From Linum tenue (Eukaryota; Streptophyta; Magnoliopsida; Malpighiales; Linaceae), in the NCBI GenBank assembly GCA_946122785.1, contig CAMGYJ010000006.1, forward strand, positions 47,202,066 through 47,266,065: a stretch of DNA of 64,000 nt, given 5' to 3'. The notes under the pieces were generated by a model that worked only from the letters and a program-made list of their open reading frames with translations, had not been told where the DNA came from and did not search any database. Position 1 is the stretch's first letter; the number at the start of each line of letters is the position of its first letter. This document shows, piece after piece, positions 34,834-45,201 of this stretch. A program made the position numbers and the translations under genes.

Positions 34834-35261
34834 TGAGAGTTATACCCGGAACTCCTCACCAGAAAACTCCACAGGCTCGCCAGGATCCAGCGCCGCTGCC
34901 ACATTCTCGCTCTTTTTTTGCCGTTTCCGACCTCCGATCGAGGCCCTGTTTGCGGCGTCGTGTTCGCCTCAACAAGGCGCAACCCTCCAGTTGTGGCTAT
35001 CGCCTTCTGTTGGCGTTCTCTCGCCTTCTCTCTTCTTTGTGTCTCCGTGTTACTCTTTTCCCCTGATTTTGTGTCTATGGAGAATCGAATTGTAGAGTGT
35101 ATAGAGAATTGAACCGATTTTGCCTGGTTAGATGTTTAAGGCGGGAGAATGTAATTGCCTGAGAATGTCTAGTTTGCATGGTCTTTTGTGAATTTGTTCG
35201 ATACTGGTTTATTGTCCTGTTCCTGTGAATTTTCATTCTAAAGTATAGTCTGGATTGAGGT
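34834..35261 (+). other. Leader between internal TATA and ORF2 of element G
   Basis: Pyrimidine-rich, resembling a 5' untranslated leader. Short frames only. Confidence 0.45.
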
Positions 35262-35275
35262 TAAGTGTGGGGGAA
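35262..35275 (+). other. Internal polypurine-like tract before ORF2 (element G)
   Basis: TTAAGTGTGGGGGAA, 94 bp before the ORF2 ATG and followed by a C16 run at 35297-35312. Confidence 0.6.
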
Positions 35276-35368
35276 TGATGGCTTTGCTGTTCCCCTCCCC
35301 CCCCCCCCCCCCATTTATGTCGGTACTAACGGGTTTCGTGGTGCCTGGTTGGTTGTTTTTGCAGGAAA

Positions 35369-36507
35369 ATGGTCAACGTGGACCCACGCCTTCCTGCAGG
35401 GCCTCCGCTACACCGAGGCTTATGACGGCAATTTTTCCAGGATGCTAGAGGCTTAGATTGGGGGCCACTACTGTCTCAATCTTGCCTACTTCGAGTAGTT
35501 CCTCTGCCGTGATGCCATTGAGGCGGCAGTCCCCCACCCACAGTGGTGCCGCCTACTGGAGCTCTAGGACGGCATCTTTGAGGAGCCCACTATGGAGTTC
35601 TATAGCAACTTTTGCCACACTAGGAAGCGGCAGGCCTATGATGCTGGTGCGGTTACCTTCAATCTTGGAGGTCAACACCATAGTTTGACCTATAATGAGT
35701 TCGCCGCCGCCCTAGGCCTGGACCCCGACGCCGAGTTCCGGGTGGAGCCCACCATCCCGGGTGGATTTCCAGGCCTTTTATGAGCGGATCTGCCTGCATC
35801 AGCACGCTGAGATTTCCAGGGCCAGTCAGTTTCAGACCTCGTGGCGGTTCCTATAGGCGATCTTGCTCACTCCGCTATTCCCATCCAGGAGGCCTCCGAT
35901 CAAGTGACTAAGAGGCACATGTATGCTCTACACTTCATCTCCGATGCCCTCGACCACATCCACCTCGGCTTGGTCTTGGCGATCTCCTTCTCTCGAGTGA
36001 AGGGGTCACTGGAAGGTCACCACACTACACGAAGGGCCCTACATCACCTGCCTTGCCCGGAACTTTGGTGTGCCTCTCGACAAGTGTACATGGCTTGGGC
36101 GCACCAGAGACTTCCCCGATGAGATCTTGTACTCCATTTGGGAGATTCCGGTCACGAGGATGGACCTATGGATCCGTTGGCTCAAGGGCTTTCACCCGGC
36201 CGAGTTCGTCGAGGCAGCGCAGGCCGAGGCGGCTGCCGCTGATGGAGTTCCACCTTTTTAGTCCGATGTCGACCTGCTGTAGGTCTTCCCTGGTCCCTCC
36301 TGTGTCGGTTCTCACTTAGCTGCACCGTTTGATGACTGTTGGGGGGCAATGGCGGCTCGTTTTCGTCGGATCAAGGCGCGCATGGACCATGAGTGTGACG
36401 CCCGTCAATATTCTCCCTTCCTACTGGAGCTCCTGTGCTCAGTGGTCGACGTGGACACCACCCTGACCTTCTGGCATCCTTTGCCTACTCTCTATACTGA
36501 CGAGTAG
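35369..36507 (+). pseudogene. ORF2 of element G, broken
   Basis: ATG at 35369 (MVNVDPRLPAGPP...) after the CAGGAAAATGG context shared with D and E (AGGATGG). Blocks, across frames: HPQWCRLLEL; IFEEPTMEFYSNFCHTRKRQAYDAGAVTFNLGGQHHSLTYNEFAAALGLDPDAEFRVEP, the best-preserved 'LGG.HHSLT..EFA.ALGL' core in the window; a 'TWRFL' segment; an 'HIHLG' segment before the C-terminal half; DFPDEILYSIWEIPVTRMDLWIRWL; and a tail ending LYTDE with TAG at 36505. Several frameshifts. Same family as ORF2 of A, D and E. The downstream 'caatgtcgatcttaagtgtgggggcg' confirms the module boundary. Confidence 0.68.
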
Positions 36508-36821
36508 GATTAAGCCTGCCCTTTGACCACGGGCGCCATGGGTTGTGTTTTGTGTTTTTGTTTCGGTTTGTCAAATTGCATAATTTGTGTGTTTTATTTA
36601 TCTTTTCTTCTTTTTGAAGCCATGGGGTTGACAAATTTTCTCCTAACTCTTGCCTAGTGTGAGTGGTTTTGTTTTGTCTTGCATTTATTCTCCAAAACCG
36701 GTCCTTCTTCTAGTCTGCTCATGATGACTGGTCCCAACTCCAGTCCCACTGCTGTCCGTTCTTCCAGGTAACATCGTTCCCCTTATCCTTCCCTCTTCTC
36801 CATTGAGGGCAATGTCGATCT

Positions 36822-36834
36822 TAAGTGTGGGGGC
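36822..36834 (+). other. Post-ORF2 polypurine-like tract (element G)
   Basis: TTAAGTGTGGGGGCG after 'gggcaatgtcgatc', the same context as the tract at 31121. Confidence 0.6.
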
Positions 36835-37163
36835 GTTTATCTTTGACTGCTTAGATGCATTTGTGTGCTTGGAGCCTAGTCCACTGTCCAAATTAAAAAA
36901 TTGAGGGCTCCAAACAGGTTTTCTCAATTTGCATGAACATATTGGCACTAGTGTGTTTTTGGTGATCTCTGATGACAGTTTGTATTGATGCATGAATGAC
37001 TTGTTGGTGAGTAAAATTACCGTAATGATGACATAGGCCGATTCTACATAGGTTGATTTTGCACGGTTCCTGCTAGGAATGAAAAGGAAGTGTTGGAGGA
37101 AGTTCGTATTAGAGATCATTATTCGTTAAGTGTTAAAGTGGCATGTGTTTATCGCTCTAATAC
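36835..37163 (+). other. 3' internal region of element G, ending in a copy of the element's 5' flank
   Basis: From about 37040 the sequence matches the host-element flank at 31720-31850 (for example 'gaagtgttggaggaagttcgtatt') right up to the LTR2 start. No purine tract precedes the LTR. Confidence 0.7.
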
Positions 37164-38260
37164 TGATAACACTATATTTGAACATGTTTTCCCCATCATT
37201 TCTCGATTGTTTGAGCTTGCTTTCTCGCTCTCGTGGCCTATTTTATCCTTGGTTGTGTTGGCTTATGAAGTTTTAGGTCCTAGTACGTGAATAAGTGCGA
37301 AGGAGCGAGTTTTGGGACGTTTTGAAGAGATTGTCCAGAGAGTAGGGAAATTTATGATCAGACCTCGAAAGTTACGGTCTGGACCGTAACTTACCCATGA
37401 GCTCATAACCTAGGAGGAGCAAAAGCTAGGGATCAAGGAGAAATGTCAAAGTTACGGTCATACACTTGGAGCTACGGTCTGGACCATAACTTACCCTTCA
37501 GGCCCGTAACTCTAAAGAATTGAGGCTTAAGTTTCAAAAGCAGTTTTGAAGTTATGGCCCCCTCCTCAAGGTTATGGTCTCAACCGTAACTTCTCTAAAG
37601 GAGCCGTAACTCTTAGTTTACAGAGCACATAGGTGACGACGTTTTGTGCAGAAGTTACGGGCTGGTAGAGGGAATTAGTGTCGTAACTTTGGCTGTAACT
37701 AATGATTCTCCAGCATATAAAAGGGCACCTGGCAAATTGCAAAGGATCCGCATTTTGGAGTTCTTAAGAGCAGAGAGAGAACCCTAGAGAGACAAAGTGA
37801 TGAAGAACAACCCTTGGGTAAGGATTAGGGCTATCTAAATACCTCATACCTCGATTCCTAACTCTTGAAGTATCGATTAGCCGCTTGGAGAAGATTTTCA
37901 TTGTCCGCATGATGATTTCTCCTCCTAGCCTGATGTTTCCTCTTCTCTCATGGAGTAAACTCTCTTTTCATTTGGGTATGAAGAACCCTAGTTTTATATT
38001 TTATGAATGGTTATATGAACCCCGTTTGTAAATGTTTGATTCGATATATTCAATTGAGGCATTAATCAGAATTGCATGAGTCTTGATCAAACTTTTGTGA
38101 TTCCTGGTTTAACCTAGAACCATAGTCTCTACATAGGTTAATAGAGCAACCTTAAATTTGAAGTGGTAAATCGATTGCTTTAGTCGACAAATCGATTCAC
38201 TACTCTGTATTGGAATTAAAACCAGTAGAGGAAGTTTGGTGTGTTATTTCCTTGGTTAGT

Positions 38261-40429
38261 TGTAACATCCTGATTTTTGGTTAAGGTTCAAACTGTAATC
38301 GAGCCTGTTCGAATTGGGAGCATAGTTATTCTAATTAATTTCTATTTTCCTAAGTAAGGATAACTATGTTTAAAAAAAGAGAGAGGAGAGGAATAGTTCC
38401 CCACCCGTTACCCGCTCCCTCTCTAATTAACCCCCATCCTCAACGTTTCCCATTAAGCTTTTCCCCCAATTAAATTTCCCTAACAATTAACCCCACCCCT
38501 CTGTATTATCAACGTTAGCATAAGAAGGAAAGATCGAAAGGAAATGAAAACCCCCTACCGTCCCTCTCTCCCTCTCATGCCAGACTTCCCATCTGCGGCA
38601 AACGAGGAGCCCGACCCTCCATCGTTGCCACCCTCTCATGTCGAATACTCCCCGGGGATGACCAGTAATGCCAGTTGCTTCATTCCTCCCGGCGACACGC
38701 GAAGCAAGAAACGACAACAGATGAACGAGAAGGCGGAGGGTGTCGTTCAGAAGCGCTAGTGACAAGAGGCGAAGGACGGACGGAAACGATGATGGTGGTG
38801 ATCAACAAACCTAGGAGTTACTAAGTGTCGCTAGATGTGGCAGCGGGACAGGAGAGATTGACGATGAACGATAGCAGTGTTGATGTGACTTGAATCGGAC
38901 TATCAGCCGCTACGCGGTGTATGGGCTCAATGTTATTTGGGTTCGGGTTCTGGGCCTGGTCTGTAACCGTTTTCTTTGCCAGATTGGATAGGTTTAGACC
39001 CACATGGAGAAGTGCTATAAATACTTCTCATACTCCTCTGTAATCTGTAATCTCCTCGATATAGCGAAACGGGCTCTCTCTCGCCCGTGGACTAGCTAAC
39101 ACACATCGTGTTAGTGAACCACGTAAATCGTGTGTCTGTGTTTTTCGATTCTCGCTTTCGAATTCTTGCTTTATCCGGTGATCTCCTGATCCGCAGCAGC
39201 GCGTTTATAACAAGGAGGATTGCCACTTGATACGACACAACTAAGGATTATAAGAAGGTAATCTTTGCTCCTGATTTACAGATTGAAGTCAAATGGTGAC
39301 AATTGAGATGGAATGGTCGCCCATCGAACATCATGAGGATTTTATTATTTTGGTGGCGAATTAATTGTGAATATGCTAATTGGTGGAGGCTTTTGGGTTA
39401 CGACTAACGTGGAGGGTGCTAATATAATAATCCCACCATATAATTGCATTTGGTTTAAGTTATAGGTAGTGATTATGGATTTCATTCTACTGTAGCAGTA
39501 CGTGGAAATGAGGTTCGGGTGCTAATTAGTTGGTTATAGAGAGTCAAGGGATGGAGACAAGATACTACCTTACGTCAAATTCGTTACTTTAATATCAAGG
39601 TGAGTGTAAAGGGGTTAAAATCTCCGCTGAGGTCTTTTAGTTTACGTCTTTTAATTCAATTATGTTCGTTAATTTTCAAGTATGTGCGATTGTATGTGTG
39701 AGGCATCCCACCGCCTACTTAAGGTGGATGCACGCATTGTGCTATGTATACGATGTATGTTTGTATGTAAGATGAACCCCCCGGCGGTTGAGCCACTACT
39801 GGACGCGGTAGATGGTCGGGTCACTACTGGACGGCGATACGTAACGCAGTTCCATTGCCTTGAGGATAGGGACACCGGACGGCGATACGTAACACGGTGA
39901 TTCTCTAGTAATATGTATATAACTTAAGGTGGAAGTAGAGAACTTTTATGAGATATCAAGGATTAAAAGTATTAAGGATGAAAGCGAGAACGACTTTCAT
40001 GTAAGAGGAAGTAATTTCTAATAATGTGTTAGTAGGGTTTGCTTAGGGCAAGTACCTTAGGAAGTAATGACGAGACTGACCCCTTCTCACGCACCAGGTC
40101 GAGGAAGGGTTAGCGGAAGTGGAGCACGAGAAGAAGCAGGGTGAGGCGAGCAGCCGTGCCAGCATTAACGGAATGTTAGGAAGCTCGTGAGGAGTCAAGT
40201 TAGAATAGTTAATTATTCTGTTTCTTGGTTATTGGTATAAACTAGAGATTCAGTGTTAAGTTGTATTAAGTGTTTGAGATTGAGATTTTGCCCAAGTGTT
40301 GGGGCTTTTTGTTTAGAATTCTTAAATAATGTCAGTTTGTTTATTTTAAAATGTGGTTTGGTTTCTCCGGAGTAACCGTTTTTTCGTTTGAGTTATGGTT
40401 TGGCTTTTGAAAAAGGTCGAGTCGTTTCA
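38261..40429 (+). repeat. Solo LTR3 with target duplication TTAGT/TTCGT
   Basis: 2,169 bp, starts TGTAACATCC and ends GTCGTTTCA. Flanks TTAGT (38256-38260) and TTCGT (40430-40434) differ by one base; the intact site is visible in the other LTR of element G (cttagtttatg near 32875). Contains two GGCGATACGTAAC repeat units (39830-39895) and a nested copia-like solo LTR. No coding region. Confidence 0.82.
38878..39212 (+). repeat. Solo LTR, Ty1/copia-like, nested in LTR3
   Basis: 335 bp beginning TGTTGATGTG and ending TTTATAACA, flanked by AGCAG (38873-38877) and AGGAG (39213-39217), one mismatch. TATAAATA at about 39016, and 'ctcgcccgtggac...gtgaaccacgtaaa' near 39080-39130 is typical of copia LTR R-U5. 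The superfamily call rests on that resemblance. Confidence 0.6.
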
Positions 40430-40826
40430 TTCGTTTATGTCGGTGGAGGTTAGTCGCCTGCCAGGTATTCAAACTGAGAGGGTCTAGAATACTTTAACCG
40501 AGATTCCAGACTTGTGAAGAACTTTCCGCGGTATATCTATCAATCGGAGTCAATTGGGAACATATAATCTGAACTAGCTGCATGCTAGGGGGAACCATAC
40601 CTGGATGACCTTTACCATACTTCAAAACCTAGAAAATTTCCTGATATATGTTTAATTTGCATTTGAACAACACACTACACTTTAGTTGCTAGATAATAGA
40701 AGTTTACGGAGTAGGCAGTAGATCTAGACCTCGGGTTGATAAGTAAAACTTACCCACTATTCTGCATTTCCATTCTATGATTACACTTGGTCGTAGTTTA
40801 GTGTTGTGTTTTAGTGAGTCAAGTAC

Positions 40827-41570
40827 CCCCCCCCCCCCCCAAAAAAAAAGAAAAGGAAAGGAAAGTAGGAAAAATAAATTGAAAAAAGGTAATAAATGGG
40901 TAGATAAAAGATAGAGAGTTGCATTATGAAATGATGTGTTTTCTCTAGAAAGCAAGGATTGAAATACCATACCGGAGGTCGTACCGAAAAAGTCAACGGT
41001 AGGATATTTTATGCTAAAATCGTGGTTTAACCATGGTTCAACCATAGTATACTGCTAATACCGCCTACCGGTTTTGCTTCCGGTAGGAAGTTTTTCTAGT
41101 CAAACCGCTGGTACGATATGGTTTTTTAATCCTTGCTAGAAAGGGTTTCTTGGCACTCAACCCGTTGAAGCACCTAATTGCTTATTGACTCCTTCACAAC
41201 TATGATTGAAATTTGGATAGCAGGATTACCTAAGGAAGTGTGCTTGAATGCAGTTTGTGGTTGGTGATAGTTTGTAAGAAGGGAAGTGTGGTTATTGGTC
41301 GTTGCTAGTGGTCTTTGATTGTAGGGAAGGTTCCAGTCGAAACTTATATTGATTTTTGAACAAGGTGGGGAATTTTTTGTTGCACGTTCTTAATGCATTC
41401 GAATCTCGTTTGTGGTGGACGTCGCTATTGCTTGTAACTATTCATGTGTTGATGCCCAATAGTCATTGAGATTCCCCCGCTTTGAGCCCTTTGATATGTC
41501 CCCAATTTATCTTGTTAGGTTGAGATATTACCATGTTTCGAATTGGTTTCCTTGGGGACAAGCACACGTC
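40827..41570 (+). other. 3' non-coding region of element E (second part)
   Basis: Resumes after element G with a C15/A9 run, then aligns with A (3222-4140, reverse complement). Contains a hAT MITE. Confidence 0.75.
40953..41135. mobile_element. hAT-type MITE, 183 bp
   Basis: Terminal inverted repeats start CAAGGATT and continue imperfectly (GAAATACCATACC against the complement AAAAAACCATATCG). Perfect 8-bp target duplication CTAGAAAG (40945-40952 and 41136-41143). Element A has the empty site (tctaggaagggtttc). No coding capacity; mobilised by a hAT transposase in trans. Confidence 0.9.
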
Positions 41571-41584
41571 TAAGTGTGGGGGTG
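41571..41584 (+). other. Polypurine tract of element E
   Basis: TAAGTGTGGGGGTG immediately before the LTR start TGATTCGAG. Confidence 0.8.
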
Positions 41585-42942
41585 TGATTCGAGTCTAATT
41601 GTACACATTTTACCCCCCGTTTTCCTTAGATGTTTGAGGCACTTTTACTCGGTGAGGTCCTGTTTTAAGCTAGGTTGTGGTTGTTTTTAGAATGTTTAAG
41701 ATCCTAGCAGTAGAAATCAACCCATGGAATGAAAGTTGGATGAAAAGGGGCAAAAACCAATCAAAAGAGAACAGCACCAATTCACAATGGAGGCTAGAAG
41801 TTCATGGTCATCATGATCGTTAAGAAGAGGAGTGGGCCGCGAAGAGCGAGGAGTCCCGAAAGGTTTTGTCAGTCTCGAGGGCATTTATCAGTTCATGGTC
41901 ACTCGACCGTGAAGCGCCTAAATGAAACGGGCGTTTTTGCTCGACATCATGGTCCAGGCTAAATGTTCACGGCTGCGAACTGGGACCGTGAAACGCTAGA
42001 AATCTAGGTATATAAACTATAAAGGGGGCTGAGCTGAAAGAAGAGAGGGCAAACCTAGTGAGAGAGACTTCTTCTTCTTCTTTAGATTTTTAGAGTGAGA
42101 AAGTGACGAATAAGAGAAGAAGGCAAACATCTCCAAGATGGTTTTATCTGTTCTCCCTTGTGTATTCCCTCTACTTAACCTGGAATAGATCTTTCTTTCA
42201 CTTGGATGTTTATAAACCCTAGCTACAACTATGTGAATGTTCGTATGGATTGAATGACTTGTGTGTCGTTGTGTTTTAATACAAGTTATGAGGTATTTTC
42301 ATGAAGATTGTGTTGTGTTTTTGCATTTCCAATTCTTATGTCATATTGAACTAGGTAGAGGGAAATCCCCTTCTTGTTGAGAGGCTTATAAAAGTTGGAG
42401 GTTCTTGGCCAATTTTGCCACTACCTAGGTTGAATTAGGGCAAACCTCTTAATACGTATTAGCGCCTTGGGTATGTTGTAATTTGGACGTCCGAACTATA
42501 GTTCGAGGGTGAAGTCTAAGCAACCCTTAGTCGATTGGGCCAAGAGAGCTTCATTGGTAGCTTCATTTGAAATCCCTTGGCCTAGTGACCGAGAGAGTAA
42601 TGATTGTTCACTTGTTGCACTTCCCTGCAGTTTACAACCTCCTTTACCACACATTTGCGTTCGATCTGACAAATCATGATTGCTAGCTAGGGAGAACAAA
42701 ACCCTGGTGAATCTTTCTCAATTAGTGTTCACATAATTTACTTTTCCAATCGTTTTATTTATAAATCGTAGTTTTAACCAAAAACTATTTGCTAGATATA
42801 TAATGTTTCAAACAATCGAAGTAGGGGAACATGGACCGGCCCGGGTTTGACTTTTAAAACATACTTGCCCTATATTGCACCCGGTTAAGGTTTATACTTA
42901 GGCCTCAATTGGGGGTTTTACTGTGATATTCTGGACAAATTA
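41585..42942 (+). repeat. LTR1 shared by E (3' LTR) and D (5' LTR)
   Basis: 1,358 bp. Preceded by a purine tract and followed 6 bp later by a tRNA-Asp primer site and gag, so it has the context of a 3' and a 5' LTR at once. CACGGTC array at 41790-42000, TATATAAA near 42012. Confidence 0.85.
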
Positions 42943-42948
42943 AGTTTT

Positions 42949-42966
42949 TGGCGCCGTTACCCGAGA
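42949..42966 (+). other. Primer binding site, tRNA-Asp type (element D)
   Basis: TGGCGCCGTTACCCGAGA, close to the tRNA-Asp complement. Confidence 0.8.
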
Positions 42967-43081
42967 ACTTTCGGGCCGTTATTTTGAAATGATTGTTTGT
43001 GTTAATCTAGCATTTACTTTTTGTTTTATGAATGTGAATCTTGCTTGTGTTAGACGAGTTGTGTTTCTTTGAAGTGTGTTC

Positions 43082-44457
43082 ATGAGGGTGTATGACCAGA
43101 TTAATCCAACACCTTTGGTGCCACTAGATGAGAATCTCAACCACACTCTCGGACTCTTGACTCGTGAGAGGGAGCTGGCAGAAGCTAGGAGAAGGACTGA
43201 AGAGAGGGAACAACCACAAGTTGGTCCCTAAGTTGAAGAAGTTGTAGTTGTGGAAGAGTTTGAATTGGAGGAAGAGGAAGGAAGTGAAGCCGAGATGGCG
43301 GCTAATCAAAATGATTAAGAGAGATCAGAGGAACTAAGGACCATGGGCTACTACATGCTCCACGGGGTGCGAACATTCAACCGACCATTTTGCATCCACC
43401 CGTGGCCGCCAACAATTTCGAGATCAAGCCCAGCCTCGTCACATCCAAAACAATGTGCAATTCCATGGGCTTAAAGATGAGTCTCCAAGGGAGCATATTC
43501 AAAGGTTCACCGAGATTGCAGGGGAAGTTTGAAGATCAATGGGGTTCCCGAAGAGGCTTTGAAGTTGAGGCTATTCCCCTACTCTCTTTAGGGGAATGCT
43601 CTGAGGTGGCTCAATAATAAACTACCCCTCTCGATTACCTCATGGGACGACTTTCTCAACAAGTTCATGGCCCGATATTGTCCACCTTCCAAGATGGCGG
43701 AGTGGCACAAGATGATCACCCATGGATGCGACATTGAGGGATGCATGGGAGAGGTACTCTGACTTTTTCCTCCAATGCCCACATCACGAGTTTGAGAGCA
43801 GTTTCGGATTGAGACCTTCTACGGCGGTCTCCACCAGGAAGACAAGATTCTCATTAACTCTCTACGTCAAGGGAAGTTGATGAACAAGACTCCACCCGAA
43901 GTAACCCAATTGCTTGAAGATATGGCGACAAAAGGGTATAATTGGGATTTGACGAGAAGTGATGGAAGGGATGCCAAGAAAAGAGTACACTCCATGGAAG
44001 TGATTCCTCCACTTGCCGCCAAGATTGACCGGTTGATTGATGCTCTTACTGAAAATAAAAAGAAAGGGAAGAAGTCGTTGATGGCATGTGATTGGTGTTC
44101 AAGTACCAACCATGAGATTTTCGAGTCCCAATTGATGAAGGAAGCAAGCACCCCCAAGGAGCAAGTGAGCTTCATCACCAATAGACCTCGGCTCTCACTT
44201 ATATCATGGAACAACATCTTTACCAAGTTCATGAATCAAGATTTCCCGCATTCCAAGATGTTGGAGTATTAGAAGAAGATTGAGCACTTTGCTCAAGAGG
44301 AAAACGAGACTTTGAGAGATGCTTAGAGTGATACTCCAATCTCTTTCTCCAATACCCATACCACGGTTTTGATGAGCAATTCTGATTGAAACCTTCTACA
44401 ATTGTCTTTTCCAAGAAGACTAGACACTCATCGATTCCTTGTGCCAAGGAATATGAT
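43082..44457 (+). pseudogene. gag of element D, first part
   Basis: ATG at 43082: MRVYDQINPTPLVPLDENLNHTLGLLTREREL..., an N-terminal block shared with A and E. Then an acidic segment with stops, PPVAANNFEIKPSLVT at 43393, a frame-shifted capsid region, and a clean stretch at 43877-44200 reading MMNKTPPEVTQLLEDMATKGYNWDL...VHSMEVIPPLAAKIDRLIDAL...MACDWCSSTNHEIFESQLMKEASTPKEQVSF. Then, oddly, a second capsid-like segment (44205-44457: FTKFMNQDFPHSKMLEY*KKIEHFAQEENETLRDA...) duplicates the step before. It ends at the LTR3 insertion after LCQGI*STC, which resumes at 52159 with NKPSPQMIALFEEMVAKGYDWGM. Confidence 0.78.
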
Positions 44458-44462
44458 CAACA

Positions 44463-44823
44463 TGTAACACCCCGAGTTTGGGTTTAGGATCGAAGGTTCG
44501 ACCAAAAAGTTGGACACGGTTGGATTGATTGTTACGTACAAAAATTCGTATAAGATCAAACAATACATGATGAAGTTTGGGCCTGGTTAATCCTCCCACA
44601 ACAAGGCCAAGCCCAACGCAGGGTGGGTTACCTCTCTCAAAATGGACGGGATTGGAAGGGGCTTTCTTGTAGGGATTACATGCGCAATCGGGAGCTAAAG
44701 GATGTGGGTATATGTATGGAATAGAAACTTTGTCACCGCCTCTAAGCAATACGCAGACAAAGAGGGAGGACGGCCTAGCTTAGAGATTGAGGTGTCGTGG
44801 GGCTTGGACAGAAGATGAAAGAG
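44463..44823 (+). repeat. LTR3, left end segment
   Basis: First 361 bp of the LTR3 insertion, starting TGTAACACCCC. Interrupted by element B. Confidence 0.7.
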
Positions 44824-45143
44824 TGATAGAAACCAACTTCCGTTCGGTTTCTATAATTATTATTATTATATTAGAGTAATTAGTCTTTTAGTCGTATTAG
44901 GTTATTTGTTAGGGTTTTATGGTTCTTTCCTATATATGTACGTTGTTATTCGTCTATTCAATCAATAAGAAGAATAATAAGAAAACTCTCCAAAACCCTA
45001 TTCTCCCAATCCTCTCAGTTCTCGTTCTCAATCCCTCTAAAGGCCTAGGCCGATTCTCTATCTTTCTCTTCTCAAATCCCTAATTCTGTTCTGAATCCCT
45101 AAATCCCCAATTCTCGATAGAACCCTAATCCCAGATTCTATCA
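44824..45143 (+). repeat. 5' LTR of element B
   Basis: 320 bp with TGATAGAA / TTCTATCA terminal inverted repeats. AT-rich U3, then a CCCTAAT-rich leader. The PBS follows after 3 bp. Confidence 0.8.
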
Positions 45144-45146
45144 TAT

Positions 45147-45159
45147 TGGTATCAGAGCC
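45147..45159 (+). other. Primer binding site, initiator tRNA-Met (element B)
   Basis: TGGTATCAGAGCC, complementary to the 3' end of plant initiator tRNA-Met. Confidence 0.9.
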
Positions 45160-45201
45160 TCCAATGAGCTCGATACGGCTCTTTGCTCATAATGGGCCTG
45201 T

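Larger units (their letters stand above)
31851..40821 (+). mobile_element. Element G: LTR2 retrotransposon inserted in E
   Basis: Bounded by 5-bp duplications AGTAC (31846-31850 and 40822-40826). Contents: 5' LTR2, tRNA-Asp primer site, partial gag, promoter-like block, ORF2, purine tract, 3' LTR2 (37164-40821) holding a solo LTR3. The gag C-terminus, protease and all polymerase domains are missing. The 3' LTR is not preceded by a purine tract but by a copy of the element's own 5' flank, so the 3' part is rearranged. The two LTRs differ by roughly one base in eight over the first 200 bp, so the element is old. Confidence 0.82.
37164..40821 (+). repeat. LTR2, 3' LTR of element G, interrupted
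   Basis: Starts TGATAACACTATATTTG and ends GTGAGTCA. Perfect palindrome AAGTTACGGTC-TG-GACCGTAACTT at 37369-37392. TATAAAA at 37716-37722. A solo LTR3 is inserted at 38261. Right flank AGTAC is the target duplication. Confidence 0.85.
25566..42942 (+). mobile_element. Element E: non-autonomous Athila-like (LTR1) retrotransposon, interrupted
   Basis: Order: LTR1 stub (25566-25686), primer site, gag-protease (25837-28503), hairpin, promoter-like block, ORF2 (29796-30775), purine tracts, 3' LTR1 (41585-42942). LTR2 element G is inserted at AGTAC (31846-31850 / 40822-40826). No polymerase or integrase: the protease stop is 49 bp from the hairpin, as in A and D. The last LTR also serves as the 5' LTR of element D. 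Confidence 0.85.

Noticed and set aside
38544..38759. Host protein-coding exon
   Set aside because: It lies inside a solo LTR3 bounded by a target duplication, and the frame has no recognisable domain.
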